A DNA stretch of 64,000 bases from Brachybacterium ginsengisoli. Lineage in GTDB: Bacteria > Actinomycetota > Actinomycetes > Actinomycetales > Dermabacteraceae. The notes below the pieces were generated by a model. The model saw only the letters and a program-made list of their open reading frames with translations. It had not been told where the DNA came from and did no database searches. A program made the position numbers and the translations under genes. The stretch is from assembly GCF_002407065.1 (NCBI RefSeq), contig NZ_CP023564.1, forward strand, positions 2,294,001-2,358,000, in the 5' to 3' direction. The first letter of the stretch is position 1. Each line of letters opens with the position of its first letter. Positions 26,058 to 33,390 of the stretch are shown one piece after another.

Positions 26058-26375
26058 TCAGAGCGCGGTGAGACGGGACCGGGTCCGACCGGTCGCGATC
26101 ACCTCGTCGGCGTCCCCCGGCTCCGCCGGATCCTCGTGCGTCGCCCGGTCCCAGAGCGTGTCGAGCGAGATCCCGAGGACCTGCGCGAGCGCTGCGATCG
26201 TGGGGAACGCCGGGGTGGCGATGCGCCCGGTCTCGATCTTGCGCAGCGTCTCCGGGGACATCCCGGCCTCGAGCGCGGTCTCGAGGATCGATCGGTCGCC
26301 GCGTGCACGGCGCAGCAGTGCGCCAAGGCGGCGTCCTCGGGCGATCTCCTCGGGGCTGAGCGGAAGTCTGACCAT
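26058..26375 (-). CDS. XRE-family helix-turn-helix regulator
   Basis: A 105-residue DNA-binding protein with one Cro/CI-type domain: GALLRRARGDRSILETALEA, then GMSPETLRKIETGRIATPAF and LAQVLGISLDTLW (residues about 18-80). No effector domain follows, only a short acidic tail. It diverges from a methionine aminopeptidase gene, and the 47 bp between the two starts hold two leaderless promoters and a 12-bp palindrome, an arrangement expected of a regulator controlling itself and its neighbour. Confidence 0.9.
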   Translation of the reverse strand: MVRLPLSPEEIARGRRLGALLRRARGDRSILETALEAGMSPETLRKIETGRIATPAFPTIAALAQVLGISLDTLWDRATHEDPAEPGDADEVIATGRTRSRLTAL

Positions 26376-26382
26376 GGAGCCG

Positions 26383-26388
26383 ATACTA
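26383..26388 (-). promoter_or_regulatory. -10 element of the XRE gene (leaderless)
   Basis: TAGTAT on the reverse strand, 7 nt before the ATG at 26375. It abuts the palindrome at 26388-26399. Confidence 0.5.
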
Positions 26389-26399
26389 GTACCGGTACT
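26388..26399. promoter_or_regulatory. palindromic operator candidate between XRE and map
   Basis: AGTACCGGTACT is a perfect 12-bp palindrome. The half CCGGTACT recurs as CCGGTATT 15 bp further right, where it overlaps the -10 of the methionine aminopeptidase gene. Both divergent promoters would be covered by a bound regulator. Confidence 0.5.
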
Positions 26400-26409
26400 T
26401 CATGGCCGG

Positions 26410-26415
26410 TATTAT
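26410..26415 (+). promoter_or_regulatory. -10 element of map (leaderless)
   Basis: TATTAT followed by 7 nt and the ATG at 26423. It argues against the in-frame ATG at 26402, which would lie upstream of the hexamer. Confidence 0.55.
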
Positions 26416-26422
26416 CATCCGC

Positions 26423-27199
26423 ATGATCGAGATCCTCACCCCCGCCCAGCTGGACCGCGCCCGCGACACCGGCCATCTCGTCGGCACCATCCTGCACACG
26501 CTCCGCGCACGGACCGGGGTCGGGACGAATCTGCTGGAGATCGACCGCTGGGCGAAGGAGATGATCCTCGAGGCCGGCGCCGACTCCTGCTACGTCGACT
26601 ACGCACCCTCCTTCGGCCGCGGACCCTTCGGCCATCACATCTGCACCGCGGTCAACGACGCCGTGCTCCACGGCAAGCCGCACGATCGGCGTCTCGCCGA
26701 CGGAGACCTGCTCACCCTCGACCTCGCGGTGTCGCTGCGAGGGGTGGCGGCCGATGCCGCGATCAGCTTCGTGGTCGGCGGAGAACGCGACGCGGAGGAC
26801 GAGCGGATGATCTCGACCACCGAGCGGGCGCTGGCCGCAGGGATCGCCGCCGCGGAGCCGGGCGCCCGGATCGGCGACCTCTCGCACGCGATCGGTTCGG
26901 TGCTCGCCGAGGCGGGCTATCCCATCAACCTCGAGTTCGGCGGGCACGGGATCGGCTCCACGATGCACCAGGATCCGCACATCGCGAACAGCGGGCGCCC
27001 CGGCCGCGGCTACCGGCTGCGCCCCGGGCTGCTGCTCGCGCTCGAACCGTGGGTCATGGACGGCACCGACCGGCTCGTCACCGACGCCGACGGATGGACC
27101 CTGCGCAGCGCCAACGGAGCACGGACCGCGCACAGCGAGCACACGATCGTGATCACGGCCGACGGCGCCGAGATCCTCACGCTGACGCCGGGGCGCTGA
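26423..27199 (+). CDS. map: type I methionine aminopeptidase
   Basis: A 258-residue pita-bread peptidase. The five metal ligands are visible: Asp in LTLDLAV, Asp in AADAAIS, His in GGHGIGSTMH, Glu in LALEPWVM and Glu in SEHTIVIT. It removes N-terminal Met from nascent proteins. No N-terminal zinc finger or SH3 extension. The start at 26423 was chosen because TATTAT ends 7 nt upstream. It is separate from the ribosomal cluster and divergent from a regulator, so it is probably a regulated second copy rather than the housekeeping one; that is inference. Confidence 0.92.
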   Translation: MIEILTPAQLDRARDTGHLVGTILHTLRARTGVGTNLLEIDRWAKEMILEAGADSCYVDYAPSFGRGPFGHHICTAVNDAVLHGKPHDRRLADGDLLTLDLAVSLRGVAADAAISFVVGGERDAEDERMISTTERALAAGIAAAEPGARIGDLSHAIGSVLAEAGYPINLEFGGHGIGSTMHQDPHIANSGRPGRGYRLRPGLLLALEPWVMDGTDRLVTDADGWTLRSANGARTAHSEHTIVITADGAEILTLTPGR

Positions 27200-27211
27200 C
27201 CGCTCCGGGAT

Positions 27212-27604
27212 TCACCGAGACCCAGAGGCCGCCGCGCCTCGCTGCTCCTCGACGGAGGGATCCCAGCGGCGGGCGTAGTGCGCGATGGGCTGGAGGGAGC
27301 GGAGGAGATCCATGCCGCGCTCGGAGAGGCGGTAGGTGATGCTGACCGGCGTGGTCGGGGCGACGATGCGGAGCACGAGGCCTCCTTCTTCGAGCTCGCG
27401 GAGCCGGACGCTGAGCATGCGCCCGGAGAGTCCGTCGACGCGATGCTGGATCTCCGTGAACCGCTCCGCACCCATGGCCATCGCGAGCAGGATCCCGCTG
27501 GACCAGCGCCTGCCGACGATCTCCATGACACCGGAGAGCCTGCCGCACTCCTCGTCCTTGATCCGCAGGGGCGGGGCGGGGGCTGGGGCTCGGTCCGTGG
27601 TCAC
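27212..27604 (-). CDS. HxlR-family winged-helix regulator
   Basis: A 130-residue HxlR protein: a Cys near the N-terminus (KDEECGRLSGVMEIVGRRW), then the winged helix with RFTEIQHRVDGLSGRMLSVR and the wing VSITYRLSERG. HxlR proteins often sense electrophiles or redox change through that Cys, and often sit beside an oxidoreductase; here an azoreductase gene diverges from it. The GTG at 27604 follows TACCTT by 6 nt, with no Shine-Dalgarno. An inverted repeat GTAA-N5-TTAC overlaps this promoter. Confidence 0.92.
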   Translation of the reverse strand: MTTDRAPAPAPPLRIKDEECGRLSGVMEIVGRRWSSGILLAMAMGAERFTEIQHRVDGLSGRMLSVRLRELEEGGLVLRIVAPTTPVSITYRLSERGMDLLRSLQPIAHYARRWDPSVEEQRGAAASGSR

Positions 27605-27610
27605 TGACGA

Positions 27611-27616
27611 AAGGTA
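27611..27616 (-). promoter_or_regulatory. -10 element of the HxlR gene (leaderless)
   Basis: TACCTT on the reverse strand, 6 nt before the GTG at 27604, in a locally AT-rich stretch. Confidence 0.5.
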
Positions 27617-27626
27617 AGTAGGTTAC
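27614..27626. promoter_or_regulatory. operator candidate for the HxlR regulator
   Basis: GTAA-N5-TTAC, an inverted repeat of the general type bound by HxlR dimers, overlaps the -10 of the regulator gene and lies about 105 bp before the azoreductase start. Confidence 0.4.
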
Positions 27627-27731
27627 GTGGAGTTTGTCAAGGAGTCCGCTCCGCTCGATCCTGGGAAGCGTGCCCGATCACCACCATCGGCCGGGCCGCT
27701 CAGCGCATGACCATCACAGGAGTTGACCACC

Positions 27732-28394
27732 TTGTCCCTGCTTCGCCTCGACGCTTCCATCCGCCACGACGGCTCCGCCAGCCGTGCCCTCGCCGACGTC
27801 GCCGAATCCTCCTGGCGCGAGAACGCCGACGACACCCGCAGGGCGCACCGTGAGATCGGCACGGCCCCGCTCCCCGGCGACGCCTGGGCGCTGGCCCTGG
27901 CCGCCGGAGCGACTCCGGAGGAGGACCGCACCCGGGCGCAGCAGGACGCGCTCGGCCTCGCCGGGGCGCTCGTCGACGAGCTGGTGGAGGCGGACGCCTA
28001 CCTGTTCGCGGCACCGCTGTACAACTACGGCGTCTCCCAGCACTTCAAGGCCTATGCCGATCTGGTGATCGCCGATCCCCGCATGGCCCCGGGGCTCACC
28101 CCGGTCACCGCGGGCAGGCCCGGCGTCCTCGTCACGGTGCAGGGCGGGAACTACTCACCCGGCAGCCCGAAGGAGGGGTGGGACCACGCGACCGCCTGGA
28201 TGCGTCGCCTCCTCGAGGACGTGTGGCAGATCGACCTGGAGGTCGTGAGCCGCGAGTTCACCCTCGTGGGCGTCAACCCCGCGCTGGACGCTTTCACCGA
28301 GGCAGCCGAGGAGATCCGGACCACCGCCGAGGACCTCGCGCGCCGCTCCGGACGTCGGCTCGCGGAGCGACAGCTCGAGACCGTGGGCCGCTGA
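27732..28394 (+). CDS. FMN-dependent NADH-azoreductase (flavodoxin-fold)
   Basis: A 220-residue flavodoxin-2 protein. LLRLDASIRHDGSASRALAD is the phosphate-binding loop for FMN, FAAPLYNYGVSQHFKAYADL near residue 95 is the AzoR isoalloxazine-site motif, and TVQGGNYSPGSP lies where the third FMN loop is expected. Such enzymes reduce quinones and azo compounds with NADH. I chose TTG 27732 because AGGAG (27718-27722) is 9 nt away; TTG 27723 would touch the ribosome-binding site. It is divergent from the HxlR regulator, the likely controller. Confidence 0.9.
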   Translation: MSLLRLDASIRHDGSASRALADVAESSWRENADDTRRAHREIGTAPLPGDAWALALAAGATPEEDRTRAQQDALGLAGALVDELVEADAYLFAAPLYNYGVSQHFKAYADLVIADPRMAPGLTPVTAGRPGVLVTVQGGNYSPGSPKEGWDHATAWMRRLLEDVWQIDLEVVSREFTLVGVNPALDAFTEAAEEIRTTAEDLARRSGRRLAERQLETVGR

Positions 28395-28440
28395 CCGGCC
28401 CTCGGAGCCCGGACCTGCTGTCCCGACACGGGGCCGCATG

Positions 28441-28486
28441 ACGAAGGAACCCTGCACCGCGGAGATGCGGTGCAGGGTTCCTTCGT
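28441..28486. terminator. bidirectional terminator between azoreductase and tRNA-Ala
   Basis: A perfect 20-bp stem (28441-28460 with 28467-28486) with a 6-nt loop. TTCCTTCG follows on the plus strand and the mirror on the minus strand, so it can end both the azoreductase mRNA and the tRNA-Ala transcript, which ends 12 bp away. Confidence 0.85.
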
Positions 28487-28497
28487 GCTTCCTGCGG

Positions 28498-28570
28498 TGG
28501 AGCTAGGGGGATTCGAACCCCCGACCTTCTCATTGCGAACGAGACGCGCTACCAACTGCGCCATAGCCCC
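28498..28570 (-). tRNA. tRNA-Ala (anticodon CGC)
   Basis: Full cloverleaf on the reverse strand: acceptor GGGGCTA with TAGCTCC (one G-T pair), D arm GCGC-AGTTGGTA-GCGC, anticodon stem TCTCG/TGAGA with loop TTCGCAA (anticodon CGC, reads GCG), T arm GGGGG-TTCGAAT-CCCCC. Discriminator A; CCA not encoded. The strong hairpin at 28441-28486 is downstream. Confidence 0.97.
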
Positions 28571-28658
28571 ATGTCGCTGTGCGACCTCGACAGATTAGCA
28601 TCGCCCCGGTGGTGCTGTCGCATCGAGCTCGACGCCTTGACGAAGGTCACAGGCGCGA

Positions 28659-29546
28659 TCAGCTCCGCGGGACGCGCAGCTCCTGCAGTTCGTCCTGCAG
28701 GGCGTCCAGCACCTCGATCCGCTCCTGGCCGGTGCACGCGACGTACGCGGGCTGCAGGTGATCGGGCCCCTCCACGCCCTCGACGCCGGGCCAGGTGCGC
28801 AGCGATCCGCCGGCGCGGCGCAGGATGTGGAATCCGGCGGCCACGTCCCAGGCGTTGATCATGGTCAGCGCGGTCGCGTCCGCCCAGCCGGCGGCGACGT
28901 AGGCGAGCTCGATGGCCGCCGAGCCGAGGTGGCGCACCGCGGAGACCTGCTCCTCGAGCGCTCCGAGGCCGCGCGCCGCATACTCGGGGAACTCGGCGCG
29001 GGTGCGCTGGCCCGGGTAGCCGGAGAGCACGAGGGCGTCGGCCGCGGGACGGGTCGAGCGAGGGCGCAGCACCGTGCCGTTGAGGGTGGCGTCGCCGTCG
29101 GCGGCGGCGAAGACCTGGCCGAGGATCGGTGCGTCGATCACTCCGGCGACCAGCTCGTCGTCGATCGCCACACCGATCGAGATGCAGAAGATGGGAAGCC
29201 CCGCGGCGAAGTTGCTGGTGCCGTCGATCGGGTCCACGTAGAAGCTCACCACCTGCCCGTCGCCTCCGTCGGCCTCCTGCTCGGCGGGACGCTCCCCTCC
29301 CTCCTCGCCGATGATGCGCGCGGTGGGCAGGAGCCGCCGCAGCTCGCCGACGATGATCTCCTCGCTGGCCTGGTCGTGCTCGGTGACGATGTCATGGCTG
29401 GAGGTCTTATACTCGCGCTCGAGCGCGTCGCGGTCCAGTCCGCGGATGTATTCCGCGGCGGCGTGCGCGGCGGTGAGCGCGATGTCCAGCAGCTGCGAGG
29501 GCGTGGGGATGTCGGCGGGCGAGGTGCGGGGCGCGGTGGTGTTCAT
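28659..29546 (-). CDS. inositol monophosphatase family protein
   Basis: A 295-residue magnesium-dependent phosphatase of the IMPase superfamily. Metal-site motifs: IIGEEGGE near residue 80, YVDPIDGTSNF near 103 and INAWDVAAG near 228. Substrates in the family include inositol phosphate, histidinol phosphate, fructose bisphosphate and PAP; the sequence does not decide which. No ribosome-binding site; TAGCCT lies 7 nt before the ATG. It is monocistronic between tRNA-Ala and a decayed gene. Confidence 0.93.
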   Translation of the reverse strand: MNTTAPRTSPADIPTPSQLLDIALTAAHAAAEYIRGLDRDALEREYKTSSHDIVTEHDQASEEIIVGELRRLLPTARIIGEEGGERPAEQEADGGDGQVVSFYVDPIDGTSNFAAGLPIFCISIGVAIDDELVAGVIDAPILGQVFAAADGDATLNGTVLRPRSTRPAADALVLSGYPGQRTRAEFPEYAARGLGALEEQVSAVRHLGSAAIELAYVAAGWADATALTMINAWDVAAGFHILRRAGGSLRTWPGVEGVEGPDHLQPAYVACTGQERIEVLDALQDELQELRVPRS

Positions 29547-29553
29547 CTCGATC

Positions 29554-29559
29554 AGGCTA
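29554..29559 (-). promoter_or_regulatory. -10 element of the IMPase-like gene (leaderless)
   Basis: TAGCCT on the reverse strand, 7 nt before the ATG at 29546. Confidence 0.45.
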
Positions 29560-29645
29560 GCCCGGCCCGCTCGACGGCGGGCGGGCGGACACGGTGCGGA
29601 CCGGGACCGGCCATGGACGAGCTGCGGGCGGCCGGGCCGCCCGGC

Positions 29646-29871
29646 TCAGCCGAGCAGATGCCGGAGGCAGGGGCTCATCAGGAGCCCGTCCGGATCCGCC
29701 GCGGCGCGCACGGCGCGGAAGTCCTCGAAGCGCGGGAGCAGCGCGGCGAGCTCGCGCCGGCCGAGCCAGTGCAGCTTGCCCCGGTGCGGTCGAGCACGGC
29801 CAAGGGCCGCTCGTCACAGCCCTCGCGGGCCAGCAGCGCCGCCAGGGCGCCGATGTCCCCGAGCGCCCTCA
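29646..29871 (-). pseudogene. C-terminal remnant of a D-arabinono-1,4-lactone oxidase-type FAD oxidase
   Basis: On the reverse strand 29792-29646 encodes RPHRGKLHWLGRRELAALLP, then FEDFRAVRAAADPDGLLMSP and CLRHLLG with a stop. This is the C-terminal signature of the aldonolactone oxidase family (RPHWGKLH, then LYPRFDDF-x-R-DP-G-x-NPYL). The rest of this normally 430-residue flavoenzyme is absent: upstream in frame is a stop, then the end of another gene. A second frame from ATG 29871 (MRALGDIGALAALLA) runs into it with a shift. I read it as a deletion remnant. The family normally has the flavin bound covalently by an N-terminal His, lost here. Confidence 0.6.
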
Positions 29872-29873
29872 TC

Positions 29874-30773
29874 TCAGGCTCGGCGGCGGGCGAGGATGTC
29901 GTCGAGGTGGAGGTCCTGTGCCGGGGCGAAGGCCTCGTCCACGGCCTCGAGCTCCTCGACCCGCTCGTTCTCGAGCGGGACGGAGGTGGCGAGCATGCTC
30001 TGGCGGTGCGCCGCATGGCGGGTCGCGAGGTCGTCGACCTCGCCGCGCAGTGCGTAGGAGGGGCGCGGCACGGGACGCGGGGTCCACTCGCCGGGTCGCG
30101 CGACCTGCTCAGCCGCACGCTGCTCGGCCACCTCGAGGTCGGCACGCGGCGCGGTGGGGGCCGCCGGGCCCTGATCCGCCGGAGCCTGCGTGCCCTGCGG
30201 CGCCGCCGCGACCGCGGGCTGCTCGACGGCCTCACGCCGACGGGCGGTCTCTGCGCGTGCCCGCTGCTCGCGGGCGCGGGTCGCCGCACGGGTCAGCCGG
30301 GCGCGCCTCTGCAGCTCGGCGCGGCGCAGACCCAGGAGGTAGACGCCGAGTCCCGCGATGCCGAGCAGCGGAATCCACCAGCTCACGATCTGAAGCACGG
30401 CGAGGAGCACGAGGGCGGCCGTGACCGCCAGCAGGCCGCCGAGGACCAGTCCGAGCGCCCGTCGCGAGCGCGAGCGCTCCTCGACGGGATCCATGCGGTT
30501 GCCGGGATCCGCGTCGAAGCGCGGGCGGCGTGTGGGATCGGCGGGACGCAGGAGCAGGCGGTCCTGGGACATGGGCGGGTTCACCTCGGAGGACGTGCGG
30601 CGGGCGTGGACGGCCGCGGAGAGGTCCCGCGCCTGGGAGGACATCTCGGCCTCGTCGGCGGCGCGGGCTCGGCCCATCACCTCACGGCGACGTGCGGTGC
30701 GCGGCAGGGCGTAGCCCAGCCACAGCAGCAGCAGGATGCCGAAGAGGACGGCTCCGAGATTGATCGACTCCAC
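29874..30773 (-). CDS. membrane protein of unknown function (299 aa)
   Basis: An N-terminal membrane helix (residues about 6-24, LGAVLFGILLLLWLGYALP), a charged segment, two adjacent membrane helices at about 106-150, then a long hydrophilic, Ala/Arg/Glu-rich C-terminal half with coiled-coil character and Pro-rich stretches, ending LDDILARRRA. Proteins of this shape are common in actinobacteria, often without named function. The C-terminal half is probably cytoplasmic. The ATG at 30773 has no clear ribosome-binding site. A GNAT acetyltransferase gene ends 36 bp upstream. Confidence 0.75.
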   Translation of the reverse strand: MESINLGAVLFGILLLLWLGYALPRTARRREVMGRARAADEAEMSSQARDLSAAVHARRTSSEVNPPMSQDRLLLRPADPTRRPRFDADPGNRMDPVEERSRSRRALGLVLGGLLAVTAALVLLAVLQIVSWWIPLLGIAGLGVYLLGLRRAELQRRARLTRAATRAREQRARAETARRREAVEQPAVAAAPQGTQAPADQGPAAPTAPRADLEVAEQRAAEQVARPGEWTPRPVPRPSYALRGEVDDLATRHAAHRQSMLATSVPLENERVEELEAVDEAFAPAQDLHLDDILARRRA

Positions 30774-30809
30774 ACCGACACCTTAATGACACCGCTGTGA
30801 TTCCCCAGG

Positions 30810-31436
30810 TCATGTCCTGGGCGTGTCGGAAGGAAACTCATCACGGAGCCGGCGCAGCACGCCGCGGCCGTCGTCCCCGGTGGCGACCTCCTCGGCGGTG
30901 AGGGCGAAGACGAGATGGTCGCGCCAGGCCCCGTCGACGTGGATCGCCGCACGGCGCAGCCCCTCCTCGCGCAGATGCAGCTTCCGGACGACGCGCAGGC
31001 TCGCCTCGTTCTCGGGTCGGACGGTGACCTCGATGCGATGCATCCCGAGCTCCGCGAAGAGGTGGTCGATCAGCAGCGCCGCCGCGCGCGGCACCACGCC
31101 GCGCCCCGCCTCGTCGCGGTCGATCCAGTACCCCAGCACCGCGGTGCGCAGCGCACCATACTGGAGGGGTCCTGCGGTGATCTGCCCGACCAGCCGGCCG
31201 TGGACCGTGATCACCATCGGCAGCGCGAGCCCCAGCCGGGCCTGCTCCTGGTTCCACCGGCGCAGGACGCGGAAGTCGACCCGGCGGGGACCATGCTCCG
31301 GGTCCGTCGCGTCCCAGGGGCGCAGCCAGCCGGCGTTGCACTCCCGCAGCCGATCGAAGGCCGCGCGATCACGACGGCGCAGCGGACGCAGCGTCAGCTC
31401 TCCGTCGTGAAGGGCCACCGGCCACACATGAACCAT
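30810..31436 (-). CDS. GNAT acetyltransferase, RimJ/RimL type
   Basis: A 208-residue acetyltransferase of the RimJ/RimL group: LTLRPLRRRDRAAFDRLREC at the N-terminus, VLGYWIDRDEAGRGVVPRAA as the acetyl-CoA strand and loop (R-G-x-V-x-R-A variant), and MHRIEVTVRPENEASLRVVR, the typical asparagine helix. Such enzymes acetylate N-terminal amino groups, for example of ribosomal proteins. Start 31436 is supported by TACGAT ending 6 nt upstream and the absence of a Shine-Dalgarno. It diverges from the folate cyclo-ligase gene. Confidence 0.92.
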   Translation of the reverse strand: MVHVWPVALHDGELTLRPLRRRDRAAFDRLRECNAGWLRPWDATDPEHGPRRVDFRVLRRWNQEQARLGLALPMVITVHGRLVGQITAGPLQYGALRTAVLGYWIDRDEAGRGVVPRAAALLIDHLFAELGMHRIEVTVRPENEASLRVVRKLHLREEGLRRAAIHVDGAWRDHLVFALTAEEVATGDDGRGVLRRLRDEFPSDTPRT

Positions 31437-31442
31437 CGCGTC

Positions 31443-31448
31443 ATCGTA
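31443..31448 (-). promoter_or_regulatory. -10 element of the GNAT gene (leaderless)
   Basis: TACGAT on the reverse strand, 6 nt before the ATG at 31436. Confidence 0.5.
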
Positions 31449-31514
31449 GACGGCTCCGGCCCTGGTCCCGGGGCACTGCGGCCCGGACGCGCCGTGCCGT
31501 GCGACCCTGAGGTC

Positions 31515-32177
31515 ATGGACGAGCAGGCGATGAGAACTCGCAAGCAGGAGCAGCGGCGACAGCTGCGTGCCCGCCGTGCCGCCACCTACGCCGGCCCGGG
31601 CGGCGCCGCTCGCCGAGAGGCGGAGGGCAGACGCCTCATGGAGCACGCGGCGCCGGTGATCGCCGCCGTCGAGGACTCGGCCGCCGCCGCCCGGGCCGTG
31701 GGCGCCCCGCCACCGCTCGTGGCCGTGTACCACCCCACGGCGACCGAGGCCGACGTGCTGCCGCTCGCCCGTCGCCTCGCCGCCGCCGGGGCTCGCCTGG
31801 TCTTCCCCGCCGCGGCCGGGGAGGAGCTGGAGTGGATCCTCTGGGACGGCGCCGCGGACTTCCACGACTCGCCCGGTCGGGGCTTCGGCCGGGAGCCCGC
31901 GGGAACACGGCTCGGCACCCGCGCGCTGGAGGCGGCGGCGCTGGTGCTCGCACCTGCCGTCGCGGTGGACCGCTCGGGGACGCGGATCGGGCACGGCGCC
32001 GGCTACTACGACAGGGCGCTCCGGATGCTCCCCGTCGGGGCGCGCGTGGTGGCGGTCATCCACCCCGATGAGCTGCTGCCGACCAACTCCCTGCCCCGCG
32101 ACCGGCACGACGTGCCGATCCCGGAGGTGCTCACCGCCGACGGGCTCGTCTCACTGATCACGTCCGCGGGCATGTGA
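31515..32177 (+). CDS. 5-formyltetrahydrofolate cyclo-ligase
   Basis: A 220-residue protein with the family signatures: RTRKQEQRRQLRARRAA at the N-terminus, YHPTATEADVLPLARRLAAA, and the C-terminal RIGHGAGYYDRAL nucleotide-site motif near residue 157, followed by HPDELLPTNSLPRDRHDVPI (family DVPVD-x-V). It converts 5-formyl-THF to methenyl-THF using ATP. The ATG at 31515 lies 6 nt from GACCCT, a weak -10, with AGGT too close to be a good ribosome site. Followed by the fmdB-type gene. Confidence 0.93.
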   Translation: MDEQAMRTRKQEQRRQLRARRAATYAGPGGAARREAEGRRLMEHAAPVIAAVEDSAAAARAVGAPPPLVAVYHPTATEADVLPLARRLAAAGARLVFPAAAGEELEWILWDGAADFHDSPGRGFGREPAGTRLGTRALEAAALVLAPAVAVDRSGTRIGHGAGYYDRALRMLPVGARVVAVIHPDELLPTNSLPRDRHDVPIPEVLTADGLVSLITSAGM

Positions 32178-32251
32178 GCGCCTCGCGGTCGTAGACTCTC
32201 CTCCGGTCGCCCGCGCGCGACCCATACTTCGAGAATCCCGGAGGATCCCGC

Positions 32252-32587
32252 GTGCCCACGTACGTCTACGCCTGCAAGAACTGCGGCCACCGCTTCGAGC
32301 AGTACCAGAGCTTCAGCGAGGACTCCCTGCTGACCTGCCCCGAGTGCACGCAGGACACGCTGCGCAAGGTATTCGACTCGGTGGGCATCGTGTTCAAGGG
32401 TCCGGGCTTCTACTCCACCGACTCCGCGACCTCCGGCGCCTCGACCTCGTCGTCGAGCAGCTCGTCGAGCCAGGCCGGCTCGTCCTCCGAGTCCGCCGCC
32501 CCCGCGAGCACCGGAGCGGGCGCCTCCGACTCCTCCTCGTCCTCCACCGCGTCCTCGAGCTCCCAGCCCGCCGCCGCGGCCTCCTGA
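32252..32587 (+). CDS. FmdB-family zinc-ribbon protein with serine-rich tail
   Basis: A 111-residue protein. Residues 1-45 are a CxxC-type zinc ribbon: MPTYVYACKNCGHRFEQYQS with CKNC at 8-11 and CPEC at 29-32, then the FKGPGFYSTD end motif. From about residue 56 the chain is almost only Ser, Ala, Thr and Gly, including a run of eight or more Ser. FmdB proteins are of uncertain function, sometimes linked to amidase or transport genes. The GTG start has GGAGG 7 nt upstream. It follows the folate cyclo-ligase by 74 bp, a common actinobacterial neighbourhood together with a SAF-domain gene and mscL. Confidence 0.93.
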   Translation: MPTYVYACKNCGHRFEQYQSFSEDSLLTCPECTQDTLRKVFDSVGIVFKGPGFYSTDSATSGASTSSSSSSSSQAGSSSESAAPASTGAGASDSSSSSTASSSSQPAAAAS

Positions 32588-32677
32588 GCGACGCCGGGGA
32601 GCCGGTCACCGTTCCTCCCCAGGGACCCGCCGTCCACCACGGATCCGCGCCGTGAGCGGTGCGTCCCAGCACGTGCC

Positions 32678-32683
32678 TAGCGT
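32678..32683 (+). promoter_or_regulatory. -10 element of the SAF-domain gene (leaderless)
   Basis: TAGCGT followed by 6 nt and the ATG at 32690. Confidence 0.45.
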
Positions 32684-32689
32684 GAGCGC

Positions 32690-33322
32690 ATGCTCTCCCG
32701 CCTTCGCTCCCACCTCCCCCTCTGGCGTCGCGCCCTGCGTCGCCGCCGCCGCCTCCTCGCCGTCCTGGCCGCCGCAGCGCTGGTCGCGGCCGTGGTCCCC
32801 GGCCTCCTGCCGCCGTCCGCCCGTGGGGTCGAGATCGTCGTCGCCGGCACCCCGATCCCGGCGGGCACCGTGCTGGCCGCGAAGGACCTGAGCACCGCGC
32901 GGGTCGCGCCGTCGCTGGTCCCCGAGGGCGCCCCGCGCGCGATCGACGAGGTGATCGGCCGCACCGCCCGCCTTCCCCTGGAGCCCGGCACTCCCCTCCT
33001 GGCCGGGACCCTCGAGGGCGAGGGCGGGGTGCACATCCCCGACGGGTCGGTCCTGATGGTCGTCCCGGTGCCCGCCGCGCTCGCCCCGCATCTGGGAGCG
33101 GGGAGCGAGGTCCTGCTCCTCCCTCTGGACCCCACAGCGACTCCCGGCGCGGAGATCCCCGCCCGCGTCGTCGAGATCGTCGCCCCGGAGCCCGGAGCAC
33201 CCGCCCTCGGTGGGACGACCGGGACGACAGAAGCCCTGGTCGTGGTGGAGGAGTCGAGGTCGCGAGAAGTGGCTCACGGCGCGGCGTCGGCCGGGTTGCT
33301 TGTGTCTGTGATCGGTTCGTGA
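32690..33322 (+). CDS. SAF-domain membrane-anchored protein (CpaB/RcpC-like)
   Basis: A 210-residue protein: basic N-terminus, one membrane helix at about 23-42, then an extracytoplasmic SAF domain (EIVVAGTPIPAGTVLAAKDL, VIGRTARLPLEPGTPLL) and a second beta-rich segment. The layout is like the Flp-pilus assembly protein CpaB/RcpC, but no tad/flp pilus gene is present in this window. It may act on cell-surface polymers; function unknown. TAGCGT 6 nt before the ATG suggests a leaderless mRNA. It is conserved next to fmdB and mscL in related genera to my knowledge. Confidence 0.85.
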   Translation: MLSRLRSHLPLWRRALRRRRRLLAVLAAAALVAAVVPGLLPPSARGVEIVVAGTPIPAGTVLAAKDLSTARVAPSLVPEGAPRAIDEVIGRTARLPLEPGTPLLAGTLEGEGGVHIPDGSVLMVVPVPAALAPHLGAGSEVLLLPLDPTATPGAEIPARVVEIVAPEPGAPALGGTTGTTEALVVVEESRSREVAHGAASAGLLVSVIGS

Positions 33323-33390
33323 TCCGCTAGAGTCCTCACGGGCCGTCCGCGCGGCTCTCCCCACATCCCCGACCCCAGTAAGGAACACCC

